From NCBI RefSeq assembly GCF_001427785.1, contig NZ_LMHM01000017.1, positions 345,727 through 409,726 on the forward strand: 64,000 nt of DNA, written 5' to 3'. Origin of the DNA: Lysobacter sp. Root690 (GTDB lineage: Bacteria > Pseudomonadota > Gammaproteobacteria > Xanthomonadales > Xanthomonadaceae). The notes beneath the pieces were generated by a model. That model made no database searches, was not told the origin of the DNA, and worked only from the letters and a program-made list of their open reading frames with translations. Below are positions 41,238-50,164 of this stretch, piece after piece (the first letter of the stretch is position 1; every line of letters begins with the position of its first letter). A program made the translations under genes and the position numbers.

Positions 41238-42596
41238 TCAGTCGCGCTTGATGCCGAGTCTTTCAAGACGTCGGTACAGCGCCTGACGTGACAGGCCCAG
41301 TTCGCTCGCGGCCTGGGCCAGGACGCCGCCGGCGCGCTCCAGCGCGGCTTCGATGGTGGCGCGGTCGAGTTCGTCGCCGCCGATCGCGATCGCCGGCTGC
41401 GCGGCGGCCGCGGGCAGGCCGAGGTCGGCCACGCCGATGCTGTCGCCGCGCGCCAGCAGGGCCGCGCGCTGCAGGGTGTTGCGCAGTTCGCGCACGTTGC
41501 CGGGCCAGGCGTGATGCAACAGCGCGCGCTCGGCGTCCTCGCTCAGGCGCTTGCCGGCGGCGAGCGGATTGTCCTGGAGGAAATGCCGAGCCAGCGGCAG
41601 CACGTCGTCGCGGCGTTCGGCCAGCGGCGGAATGTCGATCTGGATGGTGTTGAGCCGGTAGTACAAATCCTCGCGGAAACGGCCATCACGGATCATCGCG
41701 GGCAGATCGGCGTTGGTCGCGCTGATCACCCGCACCTTGACCTGGCGTTCGCGGTTGGAGCCCAGGCGTTCGAAGCGCCCGGTTTCCAGCACCCGCAGCA
41801 GCTTCATCTGCCCGGTCGGCGGCAGGTTGCCGATTTCGTCGAGAAACAAGGTGCCGCCGTCGGCGGCTTCGAACTTGCCTTCGCGCATCTTGTTGGCGCC
41901 GGTGTAGGCGCCGGCATCGGCGCCGAACAACTCGGCCTCGATCAGCTCGGTCGGCAGCGCGCCGCAGTTCAAGGTCACGAACGGGCCGGACTTGACCGAG
42001 GAATTGGCCTGCACGATCTCGGCGATCTTTTCCTTGCCGGCGCCGTTGGGGCCGGTGATCAGCACCGGCACGTCGGCGCGGGCGACGTGTCCGGCCAGCT
42101 CGACCACGCGCGCGAGTTGTTCGGAACCGAACACCAGCCCGCGCAGGTCGTAACGCGCTTCCAGGTCGCGATGCAGCTTGCGGCGTTGCTCGTGCAGACG
42201 CGAGATTTCGCGCGTGCTCGCGCCGAGTTCCAGCAGGTTCTCGACGCTGGCGAGCAGTTTCTGATCGTCCCAGGGCTTGGCCAGGTAATCGGCGGCGCCG
42301 GCCTTGGCCAGGTCGACGGCGATGTCCAGATGGGTCCACGCGGTCAGCAGGATGATCGGCAGGTCCGGGTGGCGCGCGCGGATCGCGCGGAACAGCGCCA
42401 CGCCTTCTTCGCCGGAGGTGGTGTCGGCGGTGAAGTTCATATCCTGCAGGACCAGGCCGATGTCTTCGCGCGCCAGCGTCTCCAGCCCTTCTTCGGGCGA
42501 CTGCACGGCGATCACCTGGATCTCGCGCAAGCCGAACAGCAGGTCCAGCGCGGTGCCGACCGCCGGGTTGTCGTCGATGACCAGGACCGTGCGCAT
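41238..42596 (-). CDS. Sigma-54-dependent response regulator (NtrC/NtrX type)
   Basis: 452 residues. Receiver domain with phospho-acceptor Asp52 (LVLQDMNF) and conserved Lys in LAKPW; AAA+ domain with Walker A GPNGAGKE and a GAYTGA variant of the sigma-54 contact loop GAFTGA; Fis-type C-terminal helix-turn-helix AASELGLSRQALYRRLERLG. It must activate a sigma-54 promoter; a good candidate lies at 50,015 in front of the exporter operon on the same strand. The frame extends upstream to 42734, but MRTVLVIDDN is the family start. Confidence 0.93.
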   Translation of the reverse strand: MRTVLVIDDNPAVGTALDLLFGLREIQVIAVQSPEEGLETLAREDIGLVLQDMNFTADTTSGEEGVALFRAIRARHPDLPIILLTAWTHLDIAVDLAKAGAADYLAKPWDDQKLLASVENLLELGASTREISRLHEQRRKLHRDLEARYDLRGLVFGSEQLARVVELAGHVARADVPVLITGPNGAGKEKIAEIVQANSSVKSGPFVTLNCGALPTELIEAELFGADAGAYTGANKMREGKFEAADGGTLFLDEIGNLPPTGQMKLLRVLETGRFERLGSNRERQVKVRVISATNADLPAMIRDGRFREDLYYRLNTIQIDIPPLAERRDDVLPLARHFLQDNPLAAGKRLSEDAERALLHHAWPGNVRELRNTLQRAALLARGDSIGVADLGLPAAAAQPAIAIGGDELDRATIEAALERAGGVLAQAASELGLSRQALYRRLERLGIKRD

Positions 42597-42719
42597 CTGG
42601 GTTCCGTGTGGAGTGGGCCGCGGTGACGGCGGCCGAGTGCGGTGAGTATGCCAGTGGGGGCATGGGGCGGCGACCACGCGTGGATCGTGTGCTGCGTGGT
42701 GTGTGGCGCGTTCGATGGG

Positions 42720-42772
42720 CGGCGCGGCCCTCACCCCGGCCCTCTCCCGCGTGGCGGGAGAGGGAGAGGAGC
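42720..42772. repeat. REP unit, CTCTCCCGC family
   Basis: GGCCCTCACCCCGGCCCTC followed by the hairpin CTCTCCCGCGTGGCGGGAGAG. Single copy between the DUF885 gene and the response regulator. Confidence 0.75.
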
Positions 42773-42779
42773 GCCGCGA

Positions 42780-44666
42780 TTATTTTCTGCTGTCGGCCTG
42801 CGCCGGCACCGAGGCGATCCAGCGATCGATGCGCAGTTCCAGTTCCTTCAAGGGCAATGCGCCGCCGCCGAGGATCTGGTCGTGGAACGCGCGGATGTCG
42901 AACTGTTTGCCGAGTCTGGCTTCGGCGCGCGCGCGCAGTTCGCGGATCTTCAACTGTCCCATCTTGTAGGCCAGCGCCTGTCCGGGCCAGGCGATGTAGC
43001 GATCGGCTTCGGACTGGATGGTGGGTTCCTCCATGTCGGAGTGATCGCGCATCCACTGCACCATCTGCTCGCGGGTCCAGCGCTTGTGATGCACGCCGGT
43101 GTCGAGCACCAGGCGGTTGGCGCGGATCAGCTCCTCGGACAGACGGCCGAAATCGCTGTACGGATCCTGGTAGAAACCGATCTCCTTGCCGAGTTCTTCC
43201 GAGTACAGGCCCCAGCCCTCCATGAACGCGGTTTGCCCGGTCAAGGTGCGGAATTTCGGCAGCGCCGGCAGATCGCGCGCGATCGACAGTTGCAGATGAT
43301 GGCCGGGCACGCCCTCGTGATAAGCGACCGCTTCGATCCGGGTCAGCAGGCGCTTTTCCGGTTCGCCGGTGTTGACCGTGATCAGGCCCGGGCGCTTGCC
43401 GTCCGGCGTGCCGGGCATGTACTGCGCGGCCGAGGCTTCCTTCTCGCGCCAGGCCTCGACCGACTGCACCTGCACCTTGGTGGTCGGCAGCTTGCCGAAC
43501 AGCTCGGGCAGACGCTTGTCCATCCGCGCCAGATAGTCGCGATACAACTGCAGGATCTGCTCGCGCGAGCTGGCGTGGCGCTTGGGATCGGCGGCTACCG
43601 CGTTGCGCATGCTCTTGAGGTCGGCGTAACCCAGGCGCTTGGCGATTTCGGTCTGGGCCTTTTCGATCCGGGCCACTTCGCTCAGGCCGAGCTGGTGGAT
43701 CTGCTCGGGCGCCACGTCCAGCGAGGTGAACTGTTCGATCGAAAAACGGTACAGCGCCTCGCCGTTGGGCACCGACCACACGCCGTATTCCTTGCGACCC
43801 TTCGGCGCGTATTCCTTGCTGACGAACTCGGCCAGTTGGCGATAGGCCGGGCGCACTTCGTCGTTGACCGCGGCGAGGATCTGCTTGCGCAAGCGTTCGC
43901 GCTCGGCCGCCGGCACGCTGTCGGGGAATTTCTTCAGCGAGGCGGCGAACACATTGTCCTCGCCGGCGCTGTCGGCGATGCCGTTGCACTGCGCGGCGAC
44001 CTTTTCCAGCAGGTACGACGGCTGCATCAGCCCGTCCTTGGCGCCCTGGCGGGCCACTTCGGTGACTTGCTGCAGGATGCGCGGGATCTCGTGCAGGCGC
44101 TTGAGGTAGTCGTCGTACTGCTGAGTGTCGTTGAACGGAAACGACTTGACCATGATGGTCAGGAACAGATGGGTGCCGTTGAACTGGTCCAGCGGCATTT
44201 CATGGAACTTGAGCGCATAGCCGCGCAGGTCGTCCTCGAGCCACAGCAGCATCAGCCGGTGATTGAGTAGATCGCTTTCGGCGAAACCGGTGGTGTCGAC
44301 GGCCTTGAAGCGGGCGAGCAATTCCTTCGTATCGCGATTGTGCTTGGCCGCGCCGGCCAGCGAGAAATCGCCCCAGGCGGCGTTGTAGCGGTAGTCGCCG
44401 AAGAAGCTGGCCTGTTCGGGCTGCTCGCGCATCAGGCTTTCCCACTGCTCGTCGATGAGCGCGTTGAAGGCCTGCAGGCGCGCGGCGACATCGCTGGCCT
44501 GCGCGGCGTCGGCGATGGCGGCGTCCGCGTCGGCGGTCGCGGCGGTTGGCGCGGCCTGCGCGACCGGCAGCAGCATGGCGCCGAACAGCGCGGCCGACAG
44601 GACGGTCGACAGCGCGGTACGCGACAGCGAGCGACGCGGAATGCGATGTGAGGACGAAGGGCTCAT
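42780..44666 (-). CDS. DUF885 metallopeptidase-like secreted protein
   Basis: 628 residues. Signal peptide (LSTVLSAALFGAMLLPVAQA) then a helical domain. The zinc-type motif sits in YHEGVPGHHLQL, with a distal Glu candidate in MEGWGLYSEELG; this is the DUF885 pattern, related to M32/M3-like gluzincins. Probably a periplasmic peptidase. Upstream signals were not evident, and it sits between the exporter genes and the two-component pair on the same strand, so it may share their regulation. Confidence 0.88.
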   Translation of the reverse strand: MSPSSSHRIPRRSLSRTALSTVLSAALFGAMLLPVAQAAPTAATADADAAIADAAQASDVAARLQAFNALIDEQWESLMREQPEQASFFGDYRYNAAWGDFSLAGAAKHNRDTKELLARFKAVDTTGFAESDLLNHRLMLLWLEDDLRGYALKFHEMPLDQFNGTHLFLTIMVKSFPFNDTQQYDDYLKRLHEIPRILQQVTEVARQGAKDGLMQPSYLLEKVAAQCNGIADSAGEDNVFAASLKKFPDSVPAAERERLRKQILAAVNDEVRPAYRQLAEFVSKEYAPKGRKEYGVWSVPNGEALYRFSIEQFTSLDVAPEQIHQLGLSEVARIEKAQTEIAKRLGYADLKSMRNAVAADPKRHASSREQILQLYRDYLARMDKRLPELFGKLPTTKVQVQSVEAWREKEASAAQYMPGTPDGKRPGLITVNTGEPEKRLLTRIEAVAYHEGVPGHHLQLSIARDLPALPKFRTLTGQTAFMEGWGLYSEELGKEIGFYQDPYSDFGRLSEELIRANRLVLDTGVHHKRWTREQMVQWMRDHSDMEEPTIQSEADRYIAWPGQALAYKMGQLKIRELRARAEARLGKQFDIRAFHDQILGGGALPLKELELRIDRWIASVPAQADSRK

Positions 44667-44868
44667 GTGGGGACTCCGTGTGGTGTTGGGGCGAAACGCG
44701 GGCGCATCGTCCCGATCCCGTCCGGCGCGAGGCCGGACGGAGCGTGAGGTCATGCGGCGTGACGTCATGGGGCGAGCGCGGCATCGGTGCCGCAGCTTGC
44801 CTGAGTCACCCCTCGCGGGCAGCTGACATTTGCGAGCGGCGAGGGGTGACGTTCGTAACGCGCGGCGG

Positions 44869-46098
44869 TCAGGCCGATCGCGTCGCCAGCGCCGGCGGCA
44901 CCATCGCCGCGCGCTTGGCCGGGCCGTATACCGCCACTTGGCCCAGCGCCCACAGGCACAGCGCGCCCAGCGGCAGGTACAGCGCGGGCAGGCGCGGCAA
45001 CTCGTAGTACTTCATCAAGGCCAGGTTGATCGCGAACGCCATCGCCATGCCGAGCACGATGCCGATGCTGGTCAGCAGGAAGTTCTCGGTCTGGAAATAA
45101 CGCAGGATCTGGCCGCGGGTCGCGCCCAATGCGCGGCGCACGCCGATCTGGCGGGTGCGCTGCTGCACCCAGAAACTGGCCAGGCCGATGATGCCGAGCG
45201 CGGTGACGATCAACAGGGCGATGCACACCGCGCTGAGAAGCCAGATCATCGAGGTGTCGGTTTGATAGAACTTCTTGCTCATGGCTTCGAGCGTGTCGTT
45301 GCTCTCGCTCAATATCCGAGCCGGTCCATTCTTGGTCAACGCCTCGCCGGCGGCCTTGATGACTTCATCGCGCCGCTCCGGAGCGGTGCGAATGACGTAG
45401 ACGCCGAAGTTGTAGTCCACCTCCAGCGGAACGATGACCGAGTAGTCGGAAGCGCCCGCTCCGAAGAGCAAGTCGTTAGGACGCAACAGGTGCTCGACCA
45501 CTCCCACGACGCGGGTCGGTTTATCCCCCCACATATAAAAGGTCTTTCCGACCGCCTGTTGTCCCGGAAACAATTTTTCGCCAAGCGCGCGGGTGATGAT
45601 CGCCGAGGGCAGGCTCGCTTCGTAGCCAGGCGCGTTCACCACGGCCCACGAAAGTATTTCGTCATCGGTGAATTCGCGGCCCGCGACCAGTTTCAATCCC
45701 AGTGATTTCATGAATTGGGAGGTCGCGTAGTAGTTGCTGGTGCTCGCGGTGGGAATTCTCTGGTCGGGATCGAGCCGCACCGAGGAGTTCCAGGCCGAGT
45801 CGCCATAGGGAATCTGATTGGTGATGGTGGCCGATATCACGCCCGGAATCGCCCGCAAGGTGGCCAGGTCCGATCGGGTCAGCGCCTGCGCGTCGCCGCT
45901 CTTGTTGATGCTGCGGATGGCGATGCGGACGATTTCCTGCTCCGCCAGTCCGCTGGGACGCTGCAGGCGGTCGATGCGGTTGCTGATCAGGAACACGGCG
46001 TTGCAGATGATCGCGCAGGTCAGCGCGACTTCGAACACGATCAGGGCGGCGGCGGTCTTGTGCCGGCGCAACGTGGTGAGGATGGGGCGGATGTCCAT
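44869..46098 (-). CDS. MacB-type ABC transporter permease (second)
   Basis: 409 residues. One N-terminal helix (AALIVFEVALTCAIICNAVFLI), a large periplasmic domain, then three helices with FtsX features: VQQRTRQIGVRRALGATRGQILRYF. Starts 8 bases behind the stop of the preceding permease. Pairs with it as a heterodimer using the ATPase at 47,449. The frame extends to 46,677, but that part overlaps the neighbouring permease and is not coding-like. Confidence 0.88.
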   Translation of the reverse strand: MDIRPILTTLRRHKTAAALIVFEVALTCAIICNAVFLISNRIDRLQRPSGLAEQEIVRIAIRSINKSGDAQALTRSDLATLRAIPGVISATITNQIPYGDSAWNSSVRLDPDQRIPTASTSNYYATSQFMKSLGLKLVAGREFTDDEILSWAVVNAPGYEASLPSAIITRALGEKLFPGQQAVGKTFYMWGDKPTRVVGVVEHLLRPNDLLFGAGASDYSVIVPLEVDYNFGVYVIRTAPERRDEVIKAAGEALTKNGPARILSESNDTLEAMSKKFYQTDTSMIWLLSAVCIALLIVTALGIIGLASFWVQQRTRQIGVRRALGATRGQILRYFQTENFLLTSIGIVLGMAMAFAINLALMKYYELPRLPALYLPLGALCLWALGQVAVYGPAKRAAMVPPALATRSA

Positions 46099-46106
46099 GC
46101 GTGGCC

Positions 46107-47438
46107 TCACTGGCTCTTGAGCTGGATGGCGGGCGTGACCTGACAGGCACGCCAGGCGGGCAACAGCCCGGCCAGTACGCTGGCGACGACGGCCAGGGCG
46201 AAGGTGGTGAACAGCATGGTCGGGTCCAGATGGGCCAGCGCGGCGTAACTCACCGGTTGCTGGCGTACCGCCCACAGGCCGAGTTGGGCAAGCACCAGGC
46301 CTAGCAGACCGCCGGCCAGACCGATCGTGCCGGCCTCGACCAGGCACTGGGCGAAGATCGCGCGGCGGGTCGCGCCGAGCGCGCGGCGCACGCCGATTTC
46401 GCCCGAGCGCCTCAGGAACTTGGCCAACAGCAGGCCGACCGTGTTGAGCAGGCACACCAGCAGGAAGCCGAACGCCAGCCACACTTGCAGGCGTACGTCG
46501 CCGGGCACCGCGCGCTTGAAGTCCAGCCACTGCATCACGTTGTCGAGCTTGGGCGCGGTCGGGCGTTCGAAGCGGCCGGCGGCGCGCTGTTGGGCGCTGT
46601 AGTTCTCCAGATATTGCTTGTACGCGGCGACTTTTTCCGGCGTGCCCAGTTCGACCCAGTACTGCAGCCAGGCGCACTTGGCGTTGACGCTGCGGTTGCC
46701 TTCGTCGTCGACGTTGTTATCGCCCCAGCAGTCGATGCTGCCCTGCGGATTCATGCGGACATCGCGCGAGGTGGTGAACGGAACGAATAATTCCTCCGGT
46801 CCGCCGAAGCCGCGGTCGCCGCTGCTGAGGTCGTAGAAATTCGGCTGCGGGTGCCAGTCCTCGATCACGCCGACGACGCGGAACTCGGCCTGATCCAGCC
46901 AGATCGATTTACCCACGCTGTTGCCGCCGCCGAACAAGCGATCGTTGAGCTTGGTGCCGATCACCGCCACCCGCGCGCGGCGCGCGTCGTCCTCGCGGCT
47001 CCAGGCCGAGCCGTGCTTGAACGGCACCTGGAACATCGGGAAGAAGTCGGCCGAGGTCAGGCGCGAGTCCTGACGGAACGCCGGCAGATTATCGCGGCGC
47101 GGTTCGATCGCGATATTGCCCGACGACATCATCGCCTGGCGGTCGCCGCGCGCTTCGCGCAACAGCGTTTCGGCATCGAGGCGGCTCATGTCGTCCTGCG
47201 GTTCGTCGCCGGGGGAGTAACCGTTCATCGCGCGCGGATCCAGGCGCGGATGGAACACCTGGTGGCTCTTGCCCGGCAGCGGATCGCCGGAGAGCACGTA
47301 GAACACGGTGAGGGTGGTCATCGCCGCGCCGATGCCGAGCGCGATGGCGAGCACCATCAGCGCGGTCAGCACGATGTTGCGCTTGAAGCTGCGCAAGGCG
47401 AGCTGAAAGTAATAAGCAAACTGGCTGTTGCCGGACAT
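46107..47438 (-). CDS. MacB-type ABC transporter permease (first)
   Basis: 443 residues. N-terminal helix VLTALMVLAIALGIGAAMTTLTVFYVL, periplasmic domain (about 50-310) and three C-terminal helices with the FtsX signature RRSGEIGVRRALGATRRAIFAQ. Together with the next gene and the ATPase it should form a tripartite exporter with the HlyD-like adaptor. Substrate unknown; macrolides, peptides or lipids are family possibilities. Confidence 0.88.
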   Translation of the reverse strand: MSGNSQFAYYFQLALRSFKRNIVLTALMVLAIALGIGAAMTTLTVFYVLSGDPLPGKSHQVFHPRLDPRAMNGYSPGDEPQDDMSRLDAETLLREARGDRQAMMSSGNIAIEPRRDNLPAFRQDSRLTSADFFPMFQVPFKHGSAWSREDDARRARVAVIGTKLNDRLFGGGNSVGKSIWLDQAEFRVVGVIEDWHPQPNFYDLSSGDRGFGGPEELFVPFTTSRDVRMNPQGSIDCWGDNNVDDEGNRSVNAKCAWLQYWVELGTPEKVAAYKQYLENYSAQQRAAGRFERPTAPKLDNVMQWLDFKRAVPGDVRLQVWLAFGFLLVCLLNTVGLLLAKFLRRSGEIGVRRALGATRRAIFAQCLVEAGTIGLAGGLLGLVLAQLGLWAVRQQPVSYAALAHLDPTMLFTTFALAVVASVLAGLLPAWRACQVTPAIQLKSQ

Positions 47439-47448
47439 GGCCGCGACC

Positions 47449-48219
47449 TCAGGCGTGGGTGGTGTCGACGGCGCCTGCGGGCGCCGCATCGTCGGTCGCG
47501 TGGTCCATCGTGCTGCTCATCGGCGTGGGCGCGCGGACCAGGCTGGGCTCGGCGGTCAGGTCGGTGGCCATGCCGTCGACGATATGCACGTTGCGCTGCG
47601 CGCGCGCGGCCAGTTCCGGGTCGTGGGTGACCATGATGATGGTGGTGCCGGCGGCGTTGATCTCCTCCAGCAGTTCCATCACCCCGCGCGCCATCTGCGA
47701 GTCGAGGTTGCCGGTCGGTTCGTCGGCGAGCAGCAGGCGCGGGGTGCCCGCCAGAGCGCGCGCGATCGCCGCGCGCTGCTGCTGGCCGCCGGACAGTTCG
47801 GCCGGGTAGTGCTTCATGCGCGAGCCCAGGCCGACCTGGGTCAGCGCCTGCTCGATGCGCTGCTTGCGCTCGGCCGCCGGCATGCGCCGGTAGCGCAGCG
47901 GAACGTCGCAGTTGTCGAACAGGTTGAGGTCGGGGATCAGATTGAAGCTTTGGAAGATGAAGCCGATCTTCTGGTTGCGCAGGCGCGAGCGCGCATCGTC
48001 GGACAGGCCGCGCACGTCCTCGCCGTCGAGCTTGTACTCGCCGCCGGTGAAGGTTTCCAGCAGGCCGGCGATATTGAGGAAGGTGGTCTTGCCCGAACCC
48101 GAAGGCCCGGTCACCGCGACGAATTCGCCGTCGCGCACATGCAGGTCGAGCGAGCGCAGCGCGTGGGTTTCGACGAGTTCGGTGCGGTAGACCTTGGTGA
48201 CCTGGCGCATGTCGAGCAT
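47449..48219 (-). CDS. ABC transporter ATP-binding protein, MacB/LolD type
   Basis: 256 residues. Walker A GPSGSGKT, signature LSGGQQQR, Walker [14 protein letters not shown], switch His in MVTHD. Starts MLDMRQVTKVYRTELVETHALR. The last 30 residues (after AEPSLVRAP) are an unusual Ser/Thr/Ala-rich tail. Ten bases separate it from the first permease. Confidence 0.92.
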   Translation of the reverse strand: MLDMRQVTKVYRTELVETHALRSLDLHVRDGEFVAVTGPSGSGKTTFLNIAGLLETFTGGEYKLDGEDVRGLSDDARSRLRNQKIGFIFQSFNLIPDLNLFDNCDVPLRYRRMPAAERKQRIEQALTQVGLGSRMKHYPAELSGGQQQRAAIARALAGTPRLLLADEPTGNLDSQMARGVMELLEEINAAGTTIIMVTHDPELAARAQRNVHIVDGMATDLTAEPSLVRAPTPMSSTMDHATDDAAPAGAVDTTHA

Positions 48220-48292
48220 GAGGGTGGGTTCCTTGAACTTGTAGTGATGCGGGTAGTTGATGTTTCGGATTCGTTCGCGCGCTTTGCTTTTC

Positions 48293-48409
48293 GCTCGTCA
48301 TTCCCGCGAAAGCGGGAATCCAGTGAATTTCGTGCGGGATTCGTAAAAGTCTCTGGATGTTCGGCTACGCCGAAGTAAAGCGGAGCCCGCCTTCGCGGGA
48401 ATGACGAGC
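48293..48409. repeat. MITE-like REP doublet with 18-bp perfect inverted ends
   Basis: GCTCGTCATTCCCGCGAA (48293-48310) is exactly complementary to 48392-48409. The inside holds a second pair (AAAGCGGGAATCCAG; CGGAGCCCGCC). The element splits the exporter operon between the small ORF and the ATPase gene. Its core matches the units at 11,180-11,560. Confidence 0.85.
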
Positions 48410-48447
48410 TAAAGCAGAAGCGGAGAGCGCATGCTGCGGGTCACCCC

Positions 48448-48696
48448 TCAACGCACCACGAACATCGGCAGCGCACACGCCGCCAGATAACGTTGGATCC
48501 GCGGCGCGCGGCGCGCGACGGTTTCGGCATTGGCGCTGCGCGCATCGCCGGCGTCGCGGACCTGATCGAAATCGATCAGCTGGTGCAGGCGCAGCGGCAC
48601 CGCGTCGGCCAGTTCCTGCGAGCTCCACTGCGGGTTGAAAGCGTCGTTGCGGTCGGTGCGGGTGTCGGTGCTGTGGTTGGCTGCGTTCATGATCAT
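48448..48696 (-). CDS. Small ORF translationally coupled to the adaptor gene
   Basis: 82 residues, MIMNAANHSTDTRTDRND to YLAACALPMFVVR. Its ATG overlaps the TGA of the adaptor gene (ATGA), and GGAGA lies just upstream, which argues that it is translated. It has no signal peptide or membrane helix; a modest hydrophobic patch is at the C-terminus. No known family recognised. A repeat element lies between it and the ATPase gene. Confidence 0.5.
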   Translation of the reverse strand: MIMNAANHSTDTRTDRNDAFNPQWSSQELADAVPLRLHQLIDFDQVRDAGDARSANAETVARRAPRIQRYLAACALPMFVVR

Positions 48697-49976
48697 TCTC
48701 CAGAGATACGGACGGTTTCGGCGTTGGCGAACTGGTCGCTGCCGGAGACGACGATGCGGTCTCCCGGCTGCAGACCCTCGAGGATTTCCACGTTGCTCAG
48801 GCTGCTCACCCCGGTGCGGATCGCGCGCCGGGTGGCGATGCCGTTGACGACGACATAGGCGCTGGTGCCGCCGGACTGTTCCAGGAACGGGCCGCGCTCG
48901 ACCATCAGCGCGTTGCGGCGGGTGTCGAGCACGATGCGCGCGCTCAGACGCTGGCTCTGGCGCAGGCCCGGCGGCTGCTTGTCCTTGAAGCGCAGGCGGC
49001 TGACCACTTCACCGTTGACCACTTCCGGCGACACCGCAGAAATCTGCGCCGCGAACGGCTGGCCATTGCCGCTGGTGATCTGCGCCGGGATGCCGATGGC
49101 CAGATCGCGGGCGAAACTTTCGGGCACCTTGATCTCGACTTCGAACACGCCCAGGTCGACCACGCTGAGCACCGGATCGTTGATCGCCACGTTGGCGCGC
49201 TGGGCGACCTGGACCTGGCCGACCTGGCCGTCGAACGGCGCGCGCAAGGTCAGCGCTTCGACCTGACGCTGCGCTTCGGTCGCGATCGCGCGCTGGCGAT
49301 CGGCGAGCAGGCGCTTGTTGCGGGTGTCCAGGTTGGCGCTGCGATCCTGACGATCGATGTCGCCGCGCGCCTGGTTCAGGCCGATGTCGGCCTTCTTCAA
49401 TTCGTCCTGCGCCTTGGCCACATCGACCTGGGCCATCGCGCCGCCCTCGAATGCGCGCTGATAGCGTTCCAGGTCGCGCTGCGCGGCGACGCGTTCGATC
49501 TGCGCCTGGTCGAGCTCCTTGCGCGCGGTGGAGCGCGCCAGTTCGCCGTCGAGTTCGGCGCGGCTGGCCTCGGCTTCCAGGCTGGCCAGGGTGGCCTGTT
49601 CCTGGGCGAGCTTGCTGCGCAGCTCGGGGCTGTCGATCTCGGCCAGCACCTGGCCCTTCTTGACCACGTCGCCGGCGACGACCTTCAGATCCACCGAACC
49701 GCCGGCGATGGCGTACAGGATCGGGCTGTTGGCGGCGATGACGCGGCCGTCGGCGGCGATGTCGCGGACCAGATCGCCGCGGGTGACCGCGGCGATGCGC
49801 AGACGGTCGGCGCCGATCGACTGGCTGCCGGCGCTCCAGCCCGACAGCAGCCACGCGCCCGCGCCCAAGGCGATCACGCCGGCGCCGGCGCCGAGCACCC
49901 AGCGCCGCCGATTACGGCCCTGCACGGTGGCGTCGGCGACGCGGTGGTCTTGGGCGGCGGTGTCGCGGATGCTCAT
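48693..49976 (-). CDS. HlyD/MacA-like periplasmic adaptor of the exporter
   Basis: 427 residues. One N-terminal helix (WVLGAGAGVIALGAGAWLLSG), a biotinyl-lipoyl-like hairpin domain interrupted by a long helical hairpin (about 130-240, rich in Ala, Glu, Gln), and a beta-barrel with PFDGQVGQVQVAQRANVAINDPV. First gene of the operon that continues with ATPase and permeases. A sigma-54 promoter lies about 40 bases upstream of its start. Confidence 0.9.
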   Translation of the reverse strand: MSIRDTAAQDHRVADATVQGRNRRRWVLGAGAGVIALGAGAWLLSGWSAGSQSIGADRLRIAAVTRGDLVRDIAADGRVIAANSPILYAIAGGSVDLKVVAGDVVKKGQVLAEIDSPELRSKLAQEQATLASLEAEASRAELDGELARSTARKELDQAQIERVAAQRDLERYQRAFEGGAMAQVDVAKAQDELKKADIGLNQARGDIDRQDRSANLDTRNKRLLADRQRAIATEAQRQVEALTLRAPFDGQVGQVQVAQRANVAINDPVLSVVDLGVFEVEIKVPESFARDLAIGIPAQITSGNGQPFAAQISAVSPEVVNGEVVSRLRFKDKQPPGLRQSQRLSARIVLDTRRNALMVERGPFLEQSGGTSAYVVVNGIATRRAIRTGVSSLSNVEILEGLQPGDRIVVSGSDQFANAETVRISGE

Positions 49977-50014
49977 GGCGGGTCGGCTCGGCGGTAGGTG
50001 CTTGCCTATACCCA

Positions 50015-50030
50015 AGCACAACCCGTGCCA
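50015..50030 (-). promoter_or_regulatory. Sigma-54 promoter of the exporter operon
   Basis: On the minus strand the sequence is TGGCACGGGTTGTGCT. It matches the -24/-12 consensus TGGCACG-N4-TTGCW at every fixed position except the first T of TTGC. The GG and GC elements have the required spacing. Transcription should start near 50,004, leaving a short leader before ATG 49976. Confidence 0.75.
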
Positions 50031-50052
50031 ACTTTAACTTATTGATTTATAT

Positions 50053-50106
50053 GGACGGACACCGCCGTCCGGGTGTCCGTCCGGACGGACAGAGTGTCCG
50101 CCGGAC
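50053..50106. promoter_or_regulatory. Array of GTCCG/CGGAC dyads (candidate enhancer-binding site)
   Basis: A perfect 18-bp palindrome TGTCCGTCC-GGACGGACA is at 50074-50091. It is flanked by GGACGG-N6-CCGTCC (50053-50070) and GTCCG-C-CGGAC (50096-50106). The array lies 45-75 bases upstream of the sigma-54 promoter, where an NtrC-type activator would bind. It is also upstream of glmS on the other side. Confidence 0.65.
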
Positions 50107-50164
50107 GTGCCGGTAACCGTGCCCGGATAGAATTGGGGTTCCCCCCTGTAGGAGCAGCCCCAGC

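Noticed and set aside
41238-42734. Upstream extension of the response regulator (46 residues)
   Set aside because: The receiver-domain start MRTVLVIDDN at 42596 is the family start; the extension is Pro/His/Arg-rich without conservation features.
48448-48696. Small ORF considered as a second RiPP precursor
   Set aside because: No Gly-Gly leader, no Cys- or aromatic-rich core, and the neighbouring exporter lacks a C39 domain.
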